From the NCBI RefSeq assembly GCF_000382145.1, contig NZ_KB907633.1:22084-86083 (forward strand): DNA of 64,000 bases, given 5' to 3'. The stretch's first letter is position 1, and each line of letters starts with the position of its first letter. Source of the DNA: Psychrobacter lutiphocae DSM 21542 (GTDB lineage Bacteria; Pseudomonadota; Gammaproteobacteria; Pseudomonadales; Moraxellaceae). Position numbers and translations under genes: made by a program. Positions 48,371-56,840 of the stretch are shown here, piece by piece. A model generated the notes under the pieces. The model ran no database searches. It was not told the DNA's origin and worked only from the letters and a program-made list of their open reading frames with translations.

Positions 48371-49282
48371 ATGATATCACCACTTTTAGTTGCCGGCTTT
48401 GCAATGGGCTTTTTTGGATCTCCTCACTGCCTAGGTATGTGTGGCGGCTTAGTGACCGCATTTGGACTATCAATGCAACAAGTCAGTACAACCAAAAAAA
48501 GAGCGCTTATCGCTACCTATCACTTAGGTCGCCTAATCAGTTATTCTTTTTTAGGTATTGTTGCTGGCATCATTGGTACCACCGTATTAGCACCCATTAT
48601 GGTTGGCAACAGTCTTCCCAGAATATTGTTGGGTGCTGTTTTGGTTTTCATTGGTCTTAGTATGTTAGGACTGCCCTTTTTGACACGACTTGAAAAGGTC
48701 GGTATGGGAGTATGGAAAAAGCTGTCACCCCTACGCCAAAAGGTGTTCCCATTAACTACATTTCCACGTGCGTTAACTGCTGGTTTATTATGGGGATTTT
48801 TGCCTTGTGGACTGGTTTATGGCGCATTATTAATGGCCGCTGTCGGTAATGACATCGTATCTGGTGCAATGGTAATGTTTGCCTTTGGTTTGGGTACGGT
48901 ACCTATGCTGGTTGCAACTCAAGAAACTGTCGGCTGGCTACATAAGCAAATTGGCCGCTTCCGACTACGCCAATTAAACGGTATTATTATGATGCTCTCT
49001 GGCATTGCTGTTATTTTTGTACCTATTATTATGAAGCAACTACATAGTGGGCATGGCAGCCACAGTGCTCATGGCGATCATAGTAGCCATCAAATGATAA
49101 CAGATACGATGCCAGATCACAGTAATCATGCTGAGCATAGTAATCATGCTGAGCATAGTAATCATACTGGGCATAGTGAGCATACTGGGCATAGTGAGCA
49201 TCAACCTGCTGACCATCAGTACGACAACCCTCAGATGATTATCGACCATGACGCACATGCAGACATGAATCACAATCACTAA
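48371..49282 (+). CDS. UreH-like (sulfite exporter TauE/SafE superfamily) membrane protein with His-rich tail
   Basis: 303 residues. It has six hydrophobic segments and the family motif SPHCLGMCGGLVTAFG (C20, C24) in the first helix, plus LPCGLVYGALLMAA in the fourth. Members near cco genes are thought to act in copper delivery to cbb3 oxidase. The last 79 residues form a hydrophilic tail with 21 histidines, built partly from a 15-bp DNA repeat (HSNHAEHSNHAEHSNHTGH). This would bind metal at the membrane surface. Metal identity is inferred. Confidence 0.82.
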   Translation: MISPLLVAGFAMGFFGSPHCLGMCGGLVTAFGLSMQQVSTTKKRALIATYHLGRLISYSFLGIVAGIIGTTVLAPIMVGNSLPRILLGAVLVFIGLSMLGLPFLTRLEKVGMGVWKKLSPLRQKVFPLTTFPRALTAGLLWGFLPCGLVYGALLMAAVGNDIVSGAMVMFAFGLGTVPMLVATQETVGWLHKQIGRFRLRQLNGIIMMLSGIAVIFVPIIMKQLHSGHGSHSAHGDHSSHQMITDTMPDHSNHAEHSNHAEHSNHTGHSEHTGHSEHQPADHQYDNPQMIIDHDAHADMNHNH

Positions 49283-49497
49283 GACATATCCTAAATTACT
49301 ACTTTGATGATTGATGGGCTAGCGGATACTAAATGCTGGGCTAAACGCCTGCTAGCCTTTGCAGATTTTTCGACAATATATCTATATTCTCAAAATTTAC
49401 TTTTATTAGCGAAATTATATCTTATACCTAGCCTTATCAATCAAATAGAGACACGCCTTACACTACTATTGAGCACATCTAGTTATTACCTTAGTCT

Positions 49498-50658
49498 TTA
49501 GTCATTTGGAAACCATTGCTCAAGCTTTAACTTGCAGTCTAAATGTGCCTCAAGCGCTGGTAAATTAAAAGCATCATCTTCACTAACAAGACTGATGCTA
49601 ACCCCTGTTTTCCCTGCTCGACCAGTGCGACCAATACGATGTACATAATCATCTGCCTGATCTGGTAAGGTATAATTCACGACATGGCTAACTTCATCAA
49701 CATGGATACCTCGCCCTGCCACATCGGTTGCAACCAATACTTTGGCATTGCCAGTTTTAAACTTTTCCAAATAACGCTCACGTTTATTTTGGTCAACATC
49801 ACCAGAGAGCATGACCACGTTATAATTACTACCCAGACGATTATATAAACGCTTTACTTGATCTTTTCGGTTGGCAAAAACAATGACTTTCTCACTTTCT
49901 GGTGCGTCTAATATTTCAGTTAATGCCCTATATTTATCCGCCTCAGCCAGCAAGTAAAAGTGTTGTTCTACTAAGTCACTGGTCTTATGCTCAGGCTCAA
50001 TTTCAACAAACACAGGGGTTAATAACCACTGATATGCCAAATTCATCACATCTTGGTTAAAGGTGGCCGAAAATAATAAGCTTTGTCTGTCAGTATTGGC
50101 GGGCATATAGCGCATAATGCGCTTAATATCTGGGATAAACCCCATATCTAACATACGGTCGGCTTCATCTAAGACAAAGGCTTCAACTCGATCTAAAAAC
50201 ACATGACCTTTATGCACAAGATCTATCAAACGGCCTGGTGTCGCAATTAGAATATCAGTAAACGCCTTATCCAACTCAGCGATTTGTAGCTCATAATCAA
50301 TACCACCCATGACGCACACACTATGTAGGTCTGTATGCTTAGTCAAGGCTATGGCATCTTCATATATTTGATTGGCCAACTCTCGTGTAGGTGCCAAAAT
50401 CAGCGCTCTTGGCTCACCAATATAACGCTTTTCATCTATCGCAAACGGTCGTCTTAATAAGGCCTCAATTATGGTAATTAAAAAGGTAGCCGTTTTTCCC
50501 GTACCTGTTTGTGCTTGTCCGATAGCATCTTGACCTGCCAGCGTATAAGGTAAAATTTGCTCTTGAATCGGAGTAAGCTCAGTAAACCCTAAGTCGCTTA
50601 CGGATAACAAGGTACTGTCACTTAGTGGTAAATCACTAAATTTCATAAATCTATCCAT
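49498..50658 (-). CDS. rhlB: DEAD-box RNA helicase (RhlB-like)
   Basis: 386 residues. Q motif FTELTPIQEQILPYTLAG, motif I AQTGTGKTA, Ia PTRELA, II DEAD, III SAT, and the C-terminal lobe with VATDVAGRGIHVDEV and HRIGRTGRAGKTG. The overall pattern and length fit RhlB, but there is no extended C-terminal arginine-rich tail, so assignment within the family is tentative. The start at 50658 follows GGAAG. It converges on the UreH-like gene. Confidence 0.88.
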   Translation of the reverse strand: MDRFMKFSDLPLSDSTLLSVSDLGFTELTPIQEQILPYTLAGQDAIGQAQTGTGKTATFLITIIEALLRRPFAIDEKRYIGEPRALILAPTRELANQIYEDAIALTKHTDLHSVCVMGGIDYELQIAELDKAFTDILIATPGRLIDLVHKGHVFLDRVEAFVLDEADRMLDMGFIPDIKRIMRYMPANTDRQSLLFSATFNQDVMNLAYQWLLTPVFVEIEPEHKTSDLVEQHFYLLAEADKYRALTEILDAPESEKVIVFANRKDQVKRLYNRLGSNYNVVMLSGDVDQNKRERYLEKFKTGNAKVLVATDVAGRGIHVDEVSHVVNYTLPDQADDYVHRIGRTGRAGKTGVSISLVSEDDAFNLPALEAHLDCKLKLEQWFPND

Positions 50659-50723
50659 AAAACTTCCTTTGTCATCAATACAAAATACACGTGAAGTTAT
50701 AATTGTTTATTTTAGGCACAGTT

Positions 50724-50759
50724 GCTTTTGAATCATTATAGGCTTTTGAATCATTATAG
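50724..50759. repeat. Tandem repeat, 2 x 18 bp
   Basis: GCTTTTGAATCATTATAG twice, between the helicase and the cold-shock gene. Confidence 0.9.
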
Positions 50760-50799
50760 GCTATTGTACGTTGAATTGCCTACTTTCAATACAACAATA

Positions 50800-50840
50800 A
50801 AAAAAGCCAACACAGTAAATAAATTCACTGGTTGGCTTTC
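50800..50840 (-). terminator. Terminator of the 50936 cold-shock gene
   Basis: On the minus strand, AAAGCCAACCAGT pairs with ACTGTGTTGGCTTT with a one-base bulge and a 10-nt loop, followed by TTTTTATTG. It lies about 95 bp after the gene. Confidence 0.85.
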
Positions 50841-50935
50841 TACTAAAAAACGTTATCAATAAACAACTCGTGACCCTATCAAATAAGTCACGGATTATCT
50901 ATTCACACTGTTTATTCGTAATAATGCGTATTGAA

Positions 50936-51151
50936 CTATGCGTCTACTTTAGTAACTTCTTCAGCTTGTAAGCCCTTTTCACCTTCAGTAACGACAAACT
51001 CAACTTTTTGGCCATCTTGTAGCGAGCGATAGCCATCGCCTTGAATTGCACGGAAATGGACGAAGATATCTTCACCGCTTTCACGTTGAATAAAACCAAA
51101 CCCTTTGGCATCATTGAACCACTTAACAGTACCTTGCTCACGAGCTGACAT
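50936..51151 (-). CDS. Cold-shock-domain protein (CspA family)
   Basis: 71-residue single-stranded nucleic-acid-binding OB-fold protein. RNP1 is KGFGFI and RNP2 DIFVHF, in [27 protein letters not shown] order. A long untranslated leader (about 200 nt) between its promoter at 51356-51383 and the ATG resembles cspA, whose leader controls cold expression. A second paralogue is at 60867. Confidence 0.95.
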   Translation of the reverse strand: MSAREQGTVKWFNDAKGFGFIQRESGEDIFVHFRAIQGDGYRSLQDGQKVEFVVTEGEKGLQAEEVTKVDA

Positions 51152-51355
51152 AATTTACTTCCTAAAACTTAATTAACAAAACTTTAATTTAACCCCAATT
51201 AAAGCATTTAAGCTATAGCCTCTGATGCTAATACTGGGTACAAGAAAATGGCAACATGCCATTGGATAACACGTTTGTCTTTCCGTTCTGTTTATCTAGC
51301 CGATACATTTGACTGTTTATGGTAACAAAACAGACACACTTGTTATCTAAAACTA

Positions 51356-51383
51356 ATCATAGCACGCCATTTTGTTTAGACAA
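51356..51383 (-). promoter_or_regulatory. Promoter of the 50936 cold-shock gene
   Basis: Minus strand: TTGTCT (51383-51378) and TATGAT (51361-51356), spacer 16 bp, with an extended TGC before the -10. Predicted start near 51349, giving a leader of about 200 nt. The rest of the 457-bp gap to aroQ holds nothing else recognised. Confidence 0.6.
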
Positions 51384-51608
51384 AGTGTTTTAACATAACT
51401 TTCACACTCAAAATAACATATTATGCTATTTTTTAGCAATTTTATTCTATATTACCTTGAGTTTTCTTCGATTTAATCCTTAACTTACACTGCCAGTCGT
51501 ATTTAAGCAGTTTAGATTAGTGACTTTATTGTAATGGCAGTAGTGCTATAATGACACCTACTTCACTCCCATCCATATTTATAATACCATCTATCGAGTT
51601 TATCTGAT

Positions 51609-52106
51609 ATGAGTCAACATGCCTCAACTCCAGCTTTTCGTCATCGCCGTATTTTATTAATCAATGGCCCCAACTTAAACCTACTCGGCAAACGAGAGCC
51701 TCATATTTATGGTGCGACCACCCTAGCTGACATTGAGCAGCGTTTGACCACCACAGCGACTACTCATAATGTGGAGCTTATCTGTATTCAGTCCAATCAC
51801 GAAGGCGATTTAATCGATGCGATTCAACATCATGGCCTATTAGCTACTAACAATGAATCAGAAAGTGGGCTGGTTGATGCCATTATTATCAACCCTGCTG
51901 CTTTTACACACACCTCAGTTGCTATTCGTGATGCCTTATTAGCCACTGAAAAACCTTTTATCGAGGTGCATCTATCCAATGTGCATAGTCGTGAATCATT
52001 TCGCAGTCATTCATACTTTAGCGACAAAGCAGTGGGGGTAATTTGTGGTCTGGGTCACCTAGGATATGATATGGCGTTAGGTTATTTTTTAGAAAAGTAC
52101 AAATAG
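51609..52106 (+). CDS. aroQ: 3-Dehydroquinate dehydratase, type II
   Basis: 165-residue shikimate-pathway enzyme. [20 protein letters not shown] carries the active-site Arg and Tyr, and [30 protein letters not shown] and [17 protein letters not shown] are intact. A nine-residue insertion (NNESESGLV) precedes the [11 protein letters not shown] segment. The last six codons, including the stop, are the first unit of a tandem array. Confidence 0.96.
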   Translation: MSQHASTPAFRHRRILLINGPNLNLLGKREPHIYGATTLADIEQRLTTTATTHNVELICIQSNHEGDLIDAIQHHGLLATNNESESGLVDAIIINPAAFTHTSVAIRDALLATEKPFIEVHLSNVHSRESFRSHSYFSDKAVGVICGLGHLGYDMALGYFLEKYK

Positions 52107-52160
52107 TTAGAAAAGTACAAATAGTTAGAAAAGTACAAATAGTTAGAAAAGTACAAATAA
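52089..52160. repeat. Tandem repeat 4 x 18 bp starting inside aroQ
   Basis: TTAGAAAAGTACAAATAG repeated four times; the first copy encodes Leu-Glu-Lys-Tyr-Lys-stop of aroQ. The duplicated copies lie after the stop codon, so the protein is unchanged. Confidence 0.97.
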
Positions 52161-52277
52161 CCAGTTTTCCCAATTCATAGATATATTTTCTAGATTGATA
52201 ACTAGATATAAGTTGCACCGCATACTTATACAAATTTCGGTTTCAGACATCCGTTCAATTAAGTTAAGGCAAAACAC

Positions 52278-53576
52278 ATGGCATCTTCCGGCAAACGCTT
52301 TATGAAATTAGCAGGCATGACCGCCAGTATTGCAGGCAAAGCAGCAAAAAACTCTTTAAAAGGCTTATCTAGTGATGAACAAAAACGCACTGAAGCCCGC
52401 TCGCAAATGCTTCAAGATGTCGGCGTGCAAATTGCAGAAACTTTGGGTGAAATGAAGGGGGCGGTGATGAAAGTGGGACAAATCGCCTCCCAGTACAAAG
52501 AGGTGTTTCCTCCTGAAGTCGCAGCAGCCTTAGAAAAACTTCAAAACGATGCGCCTGCCATGCCTTACTGGCAAATTAAGTCACAAGTGGAACGTGAGCT
52601 TAAAAAACCCATCGAAGAAGCCTTTGTAAAATTTGAACAACAGCCTTTTGCTGCCGCTTCAATTGGGCAAGTTCACAAGGCCACCTTGCCTGATGGTAAG
52701 CAAGTCGTTGTTAAAGTTCAGTATCCTGATGTTGATAAAAACTGTGACAGTGATCTAAAGCAAGTGCGTCTGGCATTAAAAATGACCGGTGTACTTAGTA
52801 TGAGCCGTGAGCTACAAAACCAAATCTTTAATGAAATTCGAGATAGTCTTCATAATGAACTTGACTATATCAAAGAAGCACAAAATTTAGCTATTTTTGG
52901 TGCTTTCCATGCTGATGATGACGCACTTATTATACCAAAAGTGATTAAAAGCCACTCCACTCGCCGTATCCTAACCTTGACCGAGGAGCTGGGTGAACCT
53001 CTAAGTGTCGCCGCTACTTGGGATAATGAAGTCAAACAAAAAATCGCTACCCGTCTGTTTCATTTTAGCGCAGGTCAACTATTTGAGCTGTATCGTATGC
53101 ATTGTGACCCTCACCCAGGTAACTTTGCCTTTCGCCCAGATGGTAGCGTGATTGCTTATGATTTTGGCGGAATACGTGCTTATAGTCATCAAGAAATCGA
53201 GCTGTTCCGACGCTTTGCTAAGCATGCGCTACGTGGTGATGTGACTGCCTTAGAGCAAGATTTGGTCGCACTTGATATTCGCCGCGAAGATGAGGTTCTT
53301 ATCCCAGGATCATTTTATGAAGAGTGGCTTAAAATCGGACTAAGCCCATTGTCTATCGCCCCGTACCATACTGGCGCTTTTAATTTTGCTACCAGCCAAG
53401 TACACCATCAGGCTATCCAACAAGCCAAGCAAGGGCTAAAATATTTTAAACAATTTCAACCCTCAGCCCTCACCATGATGGTAGATCGCACTATATCTGG
53501 CCAGTATTGGAACTTGGTGAATCTTGGGGTTGAGATTGATTTAAGCCCCTTGGTTAAGCACTATATCGACTATTAA
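52278..53576 (+). CDS. ABC1/ADCK-family atypical kinase (second UbiB-like protein)
   Basis: 432 residues. Family motifs: KVGQIASQYKEVFPPEV (KxGQ type), AAASIGQVHKATLPDG, VVVKVQYPDVD, the catalytic MHCDPHPGNF and YDFGGIRAY. No C-terminal membrane helices, unlike UbiB at 35899. Soluble ABC1 homologues of this type have been linked to quinone or lipid homeostasis, but the substrate is unknown. It stands alone after aroQ. Confidence 0.85.
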   Translation: MASSGKRFMKLAGMTASIAGKAAKNSLKGLSSDEQKRTEARSQMLQDVGVQIAETLGEMKGAVMKVGQIASQYKEVFPPEVAAALEKLQNDAPAMPYWQIKSQVERELKKPIEEAFVKFEQQPFAAASIGQVHKATLPDGKQVVVKVQYPDVDKNCDSDLKQVRLALKMTGVLSMSRELQNQIFNEIRDSLHNELDYIKEAQNLAIFGAFHADDDALIIPKVIKSHSTRRILTLTEELGEPLSVAATWDNEVKQKIATRLFHFSAGQLFELYRMHCDPHPGNFAFRPDGSVIAYDFGGIRAYSHQEIELFRRFAKHALRGDVTALEQDLVALDIRREDEVLIPGSFYEEWLKIGLSPLSIAPYHTGAFNFATSQVHHQAIQQAKQGLKYFKQFQPSALTMMVDRTISGQYWNLVNLGVEIDLSPLVKHYIDY

Positions 53577-53735
53577 TAATTAGCCATTATCCCTCTCACC
53601 TAAACACAAAATATCGCTAGCAATGGACACACAGTTGATTGGGCACAGGGTTGATGTTAGTTAACTGAGCTAAGTGCTATTGTTTTAATGCCAATCTAGT
53701 CACAAGCACGCCTCAGAACCTCTAAATAAGATACT

Positions 53736-54566
53736 CTAAACACCCGCAGCACACACAGGACACTGCTTATCTTGCCGATAACGCAATTTGTGTTGACTCA
53801 TACGACCGCCATCCCATATTAACAATTCACCTGCCAGCGGATTGTGTGCCAAGCCCAAAAACTGTAATGCTGCATTGGCTTGTAAATTCCCCATCACAGT
53901 AGTCGTACTAGCAAGCACACCAGAGTTACTACAATTGCGAGTATCCGCCGCATCCTCGCCTGATTCAGTAGCGACACTGTCCCCAAAAACACAATGATAA
54001 CAACCACTTCGCTTAGCAGGCTCATATAGTGCAAGCTGACCTGTCATCGCAATAGCAGAGGCTGATAATAAAGGAAGCCGATAGCGAACACTCATTTGAT
54101 TTAGTATCTCACGCGCAGCAAAGTTATCAGTACAATCTAATAATAAAAAAGGTGCTTCTGATTGCTGCGTGTCCATATGTTCAACTAACAGTAGCTTGGC
54201 AGCGTTATCCATAGTTAGCCGCTGATCTGCATAGCTCAAACTAACGTGTGGATTGATACTATGCAGTGCTTCACAAGCCGTTTTGGCTTTGTTTTTGCCA
54301 ATATCTTCGTGAGTAAATAGTGTTTGGCGCTGTAAATTACTAGCTTCAATCAGGTCATCATCAATCAGATGGATATGCCCCACGCCAGCGCGTGCTAACG
54401 TCTCAGAAACCGGACATCCCAATCCACCAGCACCCAAGATGACAACTTGGCTGGATTTTAAACGTAGCTGTGCATCTAAATCCCAGCTGGGCAATAGTAT
54501 CTGACGTGAATAGCGCATCAGCTCAGCGTCAGTAAGGGTTAATTCATGTGGCACTTGGTTTCTCAC
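53736..54566 (-). CDS. moeB: MoeB/ThiF-family adenylyltransferase
   Basis: 276 residues. Activates the C-terminus of a ubiquitin-like sulfur carrier by adenylation. It has RYSRQILLPSWD, the nucleotide-binding VVILGAGGLGCPVSE, DDDLIEASNLQRQTLF, a C-terminal crossover Cys region DTRNCSNSG, and the zinc-binding pairs CYHC and CPVC. MoaD or ThiS is not adjacent, so MoeB versus ThiF cannot be decided; sequence style favours MoeB. Confidence 0.85.
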   Translation of the reverse strand: MRNQVPHELTLTDAELMRYSRQILLPSWDLDAQLRLKSSQVVILGAGGLGCPVSETLARAGVGHIHLIDDDLIEASNLQRQTLFTHEDIGKNKAKTACEALHSINPHVSLSYADQRLTMDNAAKLLLVEHMDTQQSEAPFLLLDCTDNFAAREILNQMSVRYRLPLLSASAIAMTGQLALYEPAKRSGCYHCVFGDSVATESGEDAADTRNCSNSGVLASTTTVMGNLQANAALQFLGLAHNPLAGELLIWDGGRMSQHKLRYRQDKQCPVCAAGV

Positions 54567-54789
54567 TTAAGTTATTTAAAATCGAGTGGTTAGTTGTTTA
54601 TAAAAGCTAAACCCAAATCTCAACTCTTGGCGTAAATACAAGACCAGCATCTGTCATAAAATTTATTCTTTAGCTTAGCTAAAATTACCAGCCATGCACA
54701 TGCTAATAAGTTGAGAGTGGGGAAAAAGCTAAGTAATTTATAGGTACTTTGTTGTTTATATTCTAGGATCTATTAAGTTGTATATATTC

Positions 54790-54911
54790 TAGGATCTATT
54801 AAATAGTCATCTTCGTAGCAAAAAATTGAGCTTGTGTTTACACGAAAATGAAGTTTTTCTTTAGACCTAGATTGCTATTGAGCACATGTGGTGAAAGCTC
54901 AACAGACTCTA
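54790..54911. mobile_element. Miniature element family B, copy 3 (about 122 bp)
   Basis: Left end TAGGATCTATTAAATAGTC; right end (other strand) TAGAGTCTGTTGAGC. The interior GTCATCTTCGTAG, AAATGAAGTTTTTCTTTAGACC and TTGAGCACATGTGGTGAAA matches the copies at 9454 and 16594. The left end is duplicated just upstream (54761-54776). Element A copy 3 is inserted exactly at its right end. Confidence 0.7.
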
Positions 54912-54912
54912 A

Positions 54913-55014
54913 TACCTTATCTGAAAAACAACCTATCTTTGTCAAACTCGCCAAACCTACTACTTGTAGCGTTTGCACTGGTTTTCCTCGATATCTTAAT
55001 TTTCAGATTTGGTA
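54913..55014 (-). mobile_element. Miniature element family A, copy 3 (102 bp, inverted)
   Basis: Same 102-bp element in reverse orientation (TACCTTATCTGAAAAACAAC ... CTTAATTTTCAGATTTGGTA), flanked by TAA on both sides (54910-54912 and 55015-55017). The left TAA coincides with the end of element B copy 3, so A inserted into or at the edge of B. Confidence 0.88.
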
Positions 55015-55112
55015 TAATTAAAAAACATACCCTCATTAATTAACGTCATTATACCAAGCTTTACTAACCTAGCTAACAAGACTAAATCACAGGACCAGCC
55101 AATACGCTTAAT

Positions 55113-55131
55113 AACGATAATGATTATTGTT
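55113..55131. promoter_or_regulatory. Candidate Fur box
   Basis: AACGATAAT-G-ATTATTGTT is an inverted repeat of 9-1-9 with one mismatch and matches the core GATAATnATTAT of the Fur consensus. It overlaps the -35 of the promoter at 55130-55158 by two bases, a position expected for repression. Confidence 0.5.
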
Positions 55132-55158
55132 TACTTATAAAAACTTGTCTGATATAAT
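55130..55158 (+). promoter_or_regulatory. Promoter of the candidate small RNA
   Basis: TTTACT (55130-55135) and a perfect TATAAT (55153-55158) with 17-bp spacing. Transcription would start near 55165. No ORF follows before the terminator at 55297. Confidence 0.55.
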
Positions 55159-55164
55159 AAATCT

Positions 55165-55332
55165 CGTAACAAAGAAAGCAGGGTCTGTTGAACAATCATC
55201 TTCTTAGGAAAAACAGTCATCTTCGTAGGAAAAATGAGATAAATTTGTTTTAGACCCTTATAAACATAATAATAACAAAGTACGACTTTTCTCCTGCCCT
55301 CGCTAACTTAGCTTTTAGCGGGGGTTTGTTTT
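55165..55332 (+). ncRNA. Candidate Fur-regulated small RNA (about 165 nt)
   Basis: Inferred from a promoter with an overlapping Fur-like box, a strong intrinsic terminator at 55297-55332, and absence of any credible ORF in between. The interior includes a partial copy of miniature element B (about 55180-55235) whose ends AGGGTCT and AGACCCT can pair. A C-rich single-stranded stretch CTCCTGCCC, complementary to ribosome binding sites, lies just before the terminator. The arrangement is like RyhB/PrrF/NrrF, but no homology was tested. Confidence 0.4.
55297..55332 (+). terminator. Strong intrinsic terminator without an upstream gene
   Basis: CCCTCGCTAA (55297-55306) pairs fully with TTAGCGGGGG (55315-55324, one G-T pair) around an 8-nt loop, followed by TTTGTTTT. 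The nearest plus-strand gene upstream is the ABC1 kinase, 1.7 kb away, so it probably serves the candidate small RNA. Together with the elements listed it accounts for the 1-kb gap 54567-55580. Confidence 0.85.
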
Positions 55333-55527
55333 ATTATTGATGTAAATTTATTGACACATCAAGGCTTTTTTGCCTTCTCTAACAAACACAGCTTTTGGTA
55401 ACCTTTATAGCAACTTAACCTCTAGCAAACATACCTATTGATAGTCTAAAGCAGTAAAACAGCAATTTACCCACCCTCAATTCACCACATTGTCCCTGTT
55501 AAATCGGCTCAAAATAGATTACAATAA

Positions 55528-55550
55528 AACATTCATTTTAAATATATCTT
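55528..55550 (+). promoter_or_regulatory. Candidate NsrR operator upstream of nnrS
   Basis: AACATTCATTTTAAATATATCTT matches the published NsrR motif AAGATGCATTTnAAATGCATCTT in all but four positions, and the two halves agree with each other at 8 of 11 bases. It lies 30 bp before the nnrS start. The nsrR gene itself is 1.6 kb downstream. Confidence 0.6.
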
Positions 55551-55580
55551 TATATTAATAAATTAGGATCGAGGTATACT

Positions 55581-56828
55581 ATGCTTCAGATTCAACCAGC
55601 CAGCAAACCACCCCACTCACCATATCCTATTTTAAACTTAGGATTTCGTATCTTTTTTAGTGGAGGTGCCTTATTTGCCATAGTCACTATGTTACTATGG
55701 TCTGCTATTTTTATGGGAAAAACAGCACTCAATGTCACCCAGATTAACCCTTTTTATTGGCATGCCCATGAGATGCTTTATGGCTATGCGATGGCCATCA
55801 TCGCTGGATTTTTATTAACTGCGGTCAAAACCTGGACTGGCATCATGATGCCTTATGGCTATCGATTAGCAGGTATATTTGGCTTCTGGCTCATCGCCCG
55901 TATCTGCTGGTTAATCCTTGGTCTCGGTACTGATAGCATTGGTTTTTGGTTATTTGCTGCCCTCTTAGCAGACATACTATTTATGCTGACCAATGCTGGC
56001 GCTGTCATCAAAGCAGTAATGGCTGTCAAACAGTACAAACAAATGGGCATCATCTCCAAACTGGTGCTATTAACGCTAGGCAATGGGCTATATTATTGGG
56101 GTACGCTCACAGCAGAGCAAGATTATCAACGCATTGGTATTTATTTAGGTCTTTATTTGGTGATGGGCATTGTGCTGACCATTGGTCGCCGAGTGATGCC
56201 TTTTTTTATTGAAAGAGGGCTGAGTTACGACAGTGATACTGAGGTTAAAGTTAATAACAGTGCTGTGTTAGATGGCTTGAGCTTGCTGTTCTTTTTAATC
56301 TTTATGCTGGCGGATATCTTTTATCCAAACCCCTACCTAGTTAGTCTCAGTGCTGGTGTGGTAGCCTTGGTTAATGGTATTCGTTTGGCCGGATGGTATC
56401 AGCATCGTTTGTGGCAAAAGCCTTTGCTGTGGTCATTATTTATCGCTTTTTTGGGTATGTGCTTAAGCTTTGTACTGTTTGCTTTGCAGCCTTGGTCTGT
56501 CTTTCGCCAGTTAGGGATTAGCCATAGTATTGCGGTTCATGCTTTGACTTTATCTGGGATTGGCTTGATGACAGTAGCCATGATGACTCGAGTGTCTTTA
56601 GGCCATACGGGTCGTAGCATTCACGCACCACCGAAGACGGTAACTGCGATGTTTGTGTTTATGATTTTGGCATTTGTATTCCGAGTACTATTACCTCTGG
56701 TGGCTTTTGAGCATTACACCCTGTGGATCACGCTTGCTCAAACGGCGTGGATTGGCTGTTTTGTTTTATTTTGCTTTAGTTATTTACCCGTATTGGCAAA
56801 GCCAAGAGTTGACGGCCTGTTTGGCTAA
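55581..56828 (+). CDS. nnrS: NnrS family haem/copper membrane protein
   Basis: 415 residues with about 12 membrane helices. The family motif is FYWHAHEMLYGYAMAIIAGFLLTAV, with conserved histidines; GRRVMPFFIERGL and the late MTRVSLGHTGR are also present. NnrS proteins are induced by nitric oxide and protect against nitrosative stress. The NsrR-like operator and the nearby nsrR gene support that role here. Confidence 0.93.
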   Translation: MLQIQPASKPPHSPYPILNLGFRIFFSGGALFAIVTMLLWSAIFMGKTALNVTQINPFYWHAHEMLYGYAMAIIAGFLLTAVKTWTGIMMPYGYRLAGIFGFWLIARICWLILGLGTDSIGFWLFAALLADILFMLTNAGAVIKAVMAVKQYKQMGIISKLVLLTLGNGLYYWGTLTAEQDYQRIGIYLGLYLVMGIVLTIGRRVMPFFIERGLSYDSDTEVKVNNSAVLDGLSLLFFLIFMLADIFYPNPYLVSLSAGVVALVNGIRLAGWYQHRLWQKPLLWSLFIAFLGMCLSFVLFALQPWSVFRQLGISHSIAVHALTLSGIGLMTVAMMTRVSLGHTGRSIHAPPKTVTAMFVFMILAFVFRVLLPLVAFEHYTLWITLAQTAWIGCFVLFCFSYLPVLAKPRVDGLFG

Positions 56829-56840
56829 TACGTCTAATGA

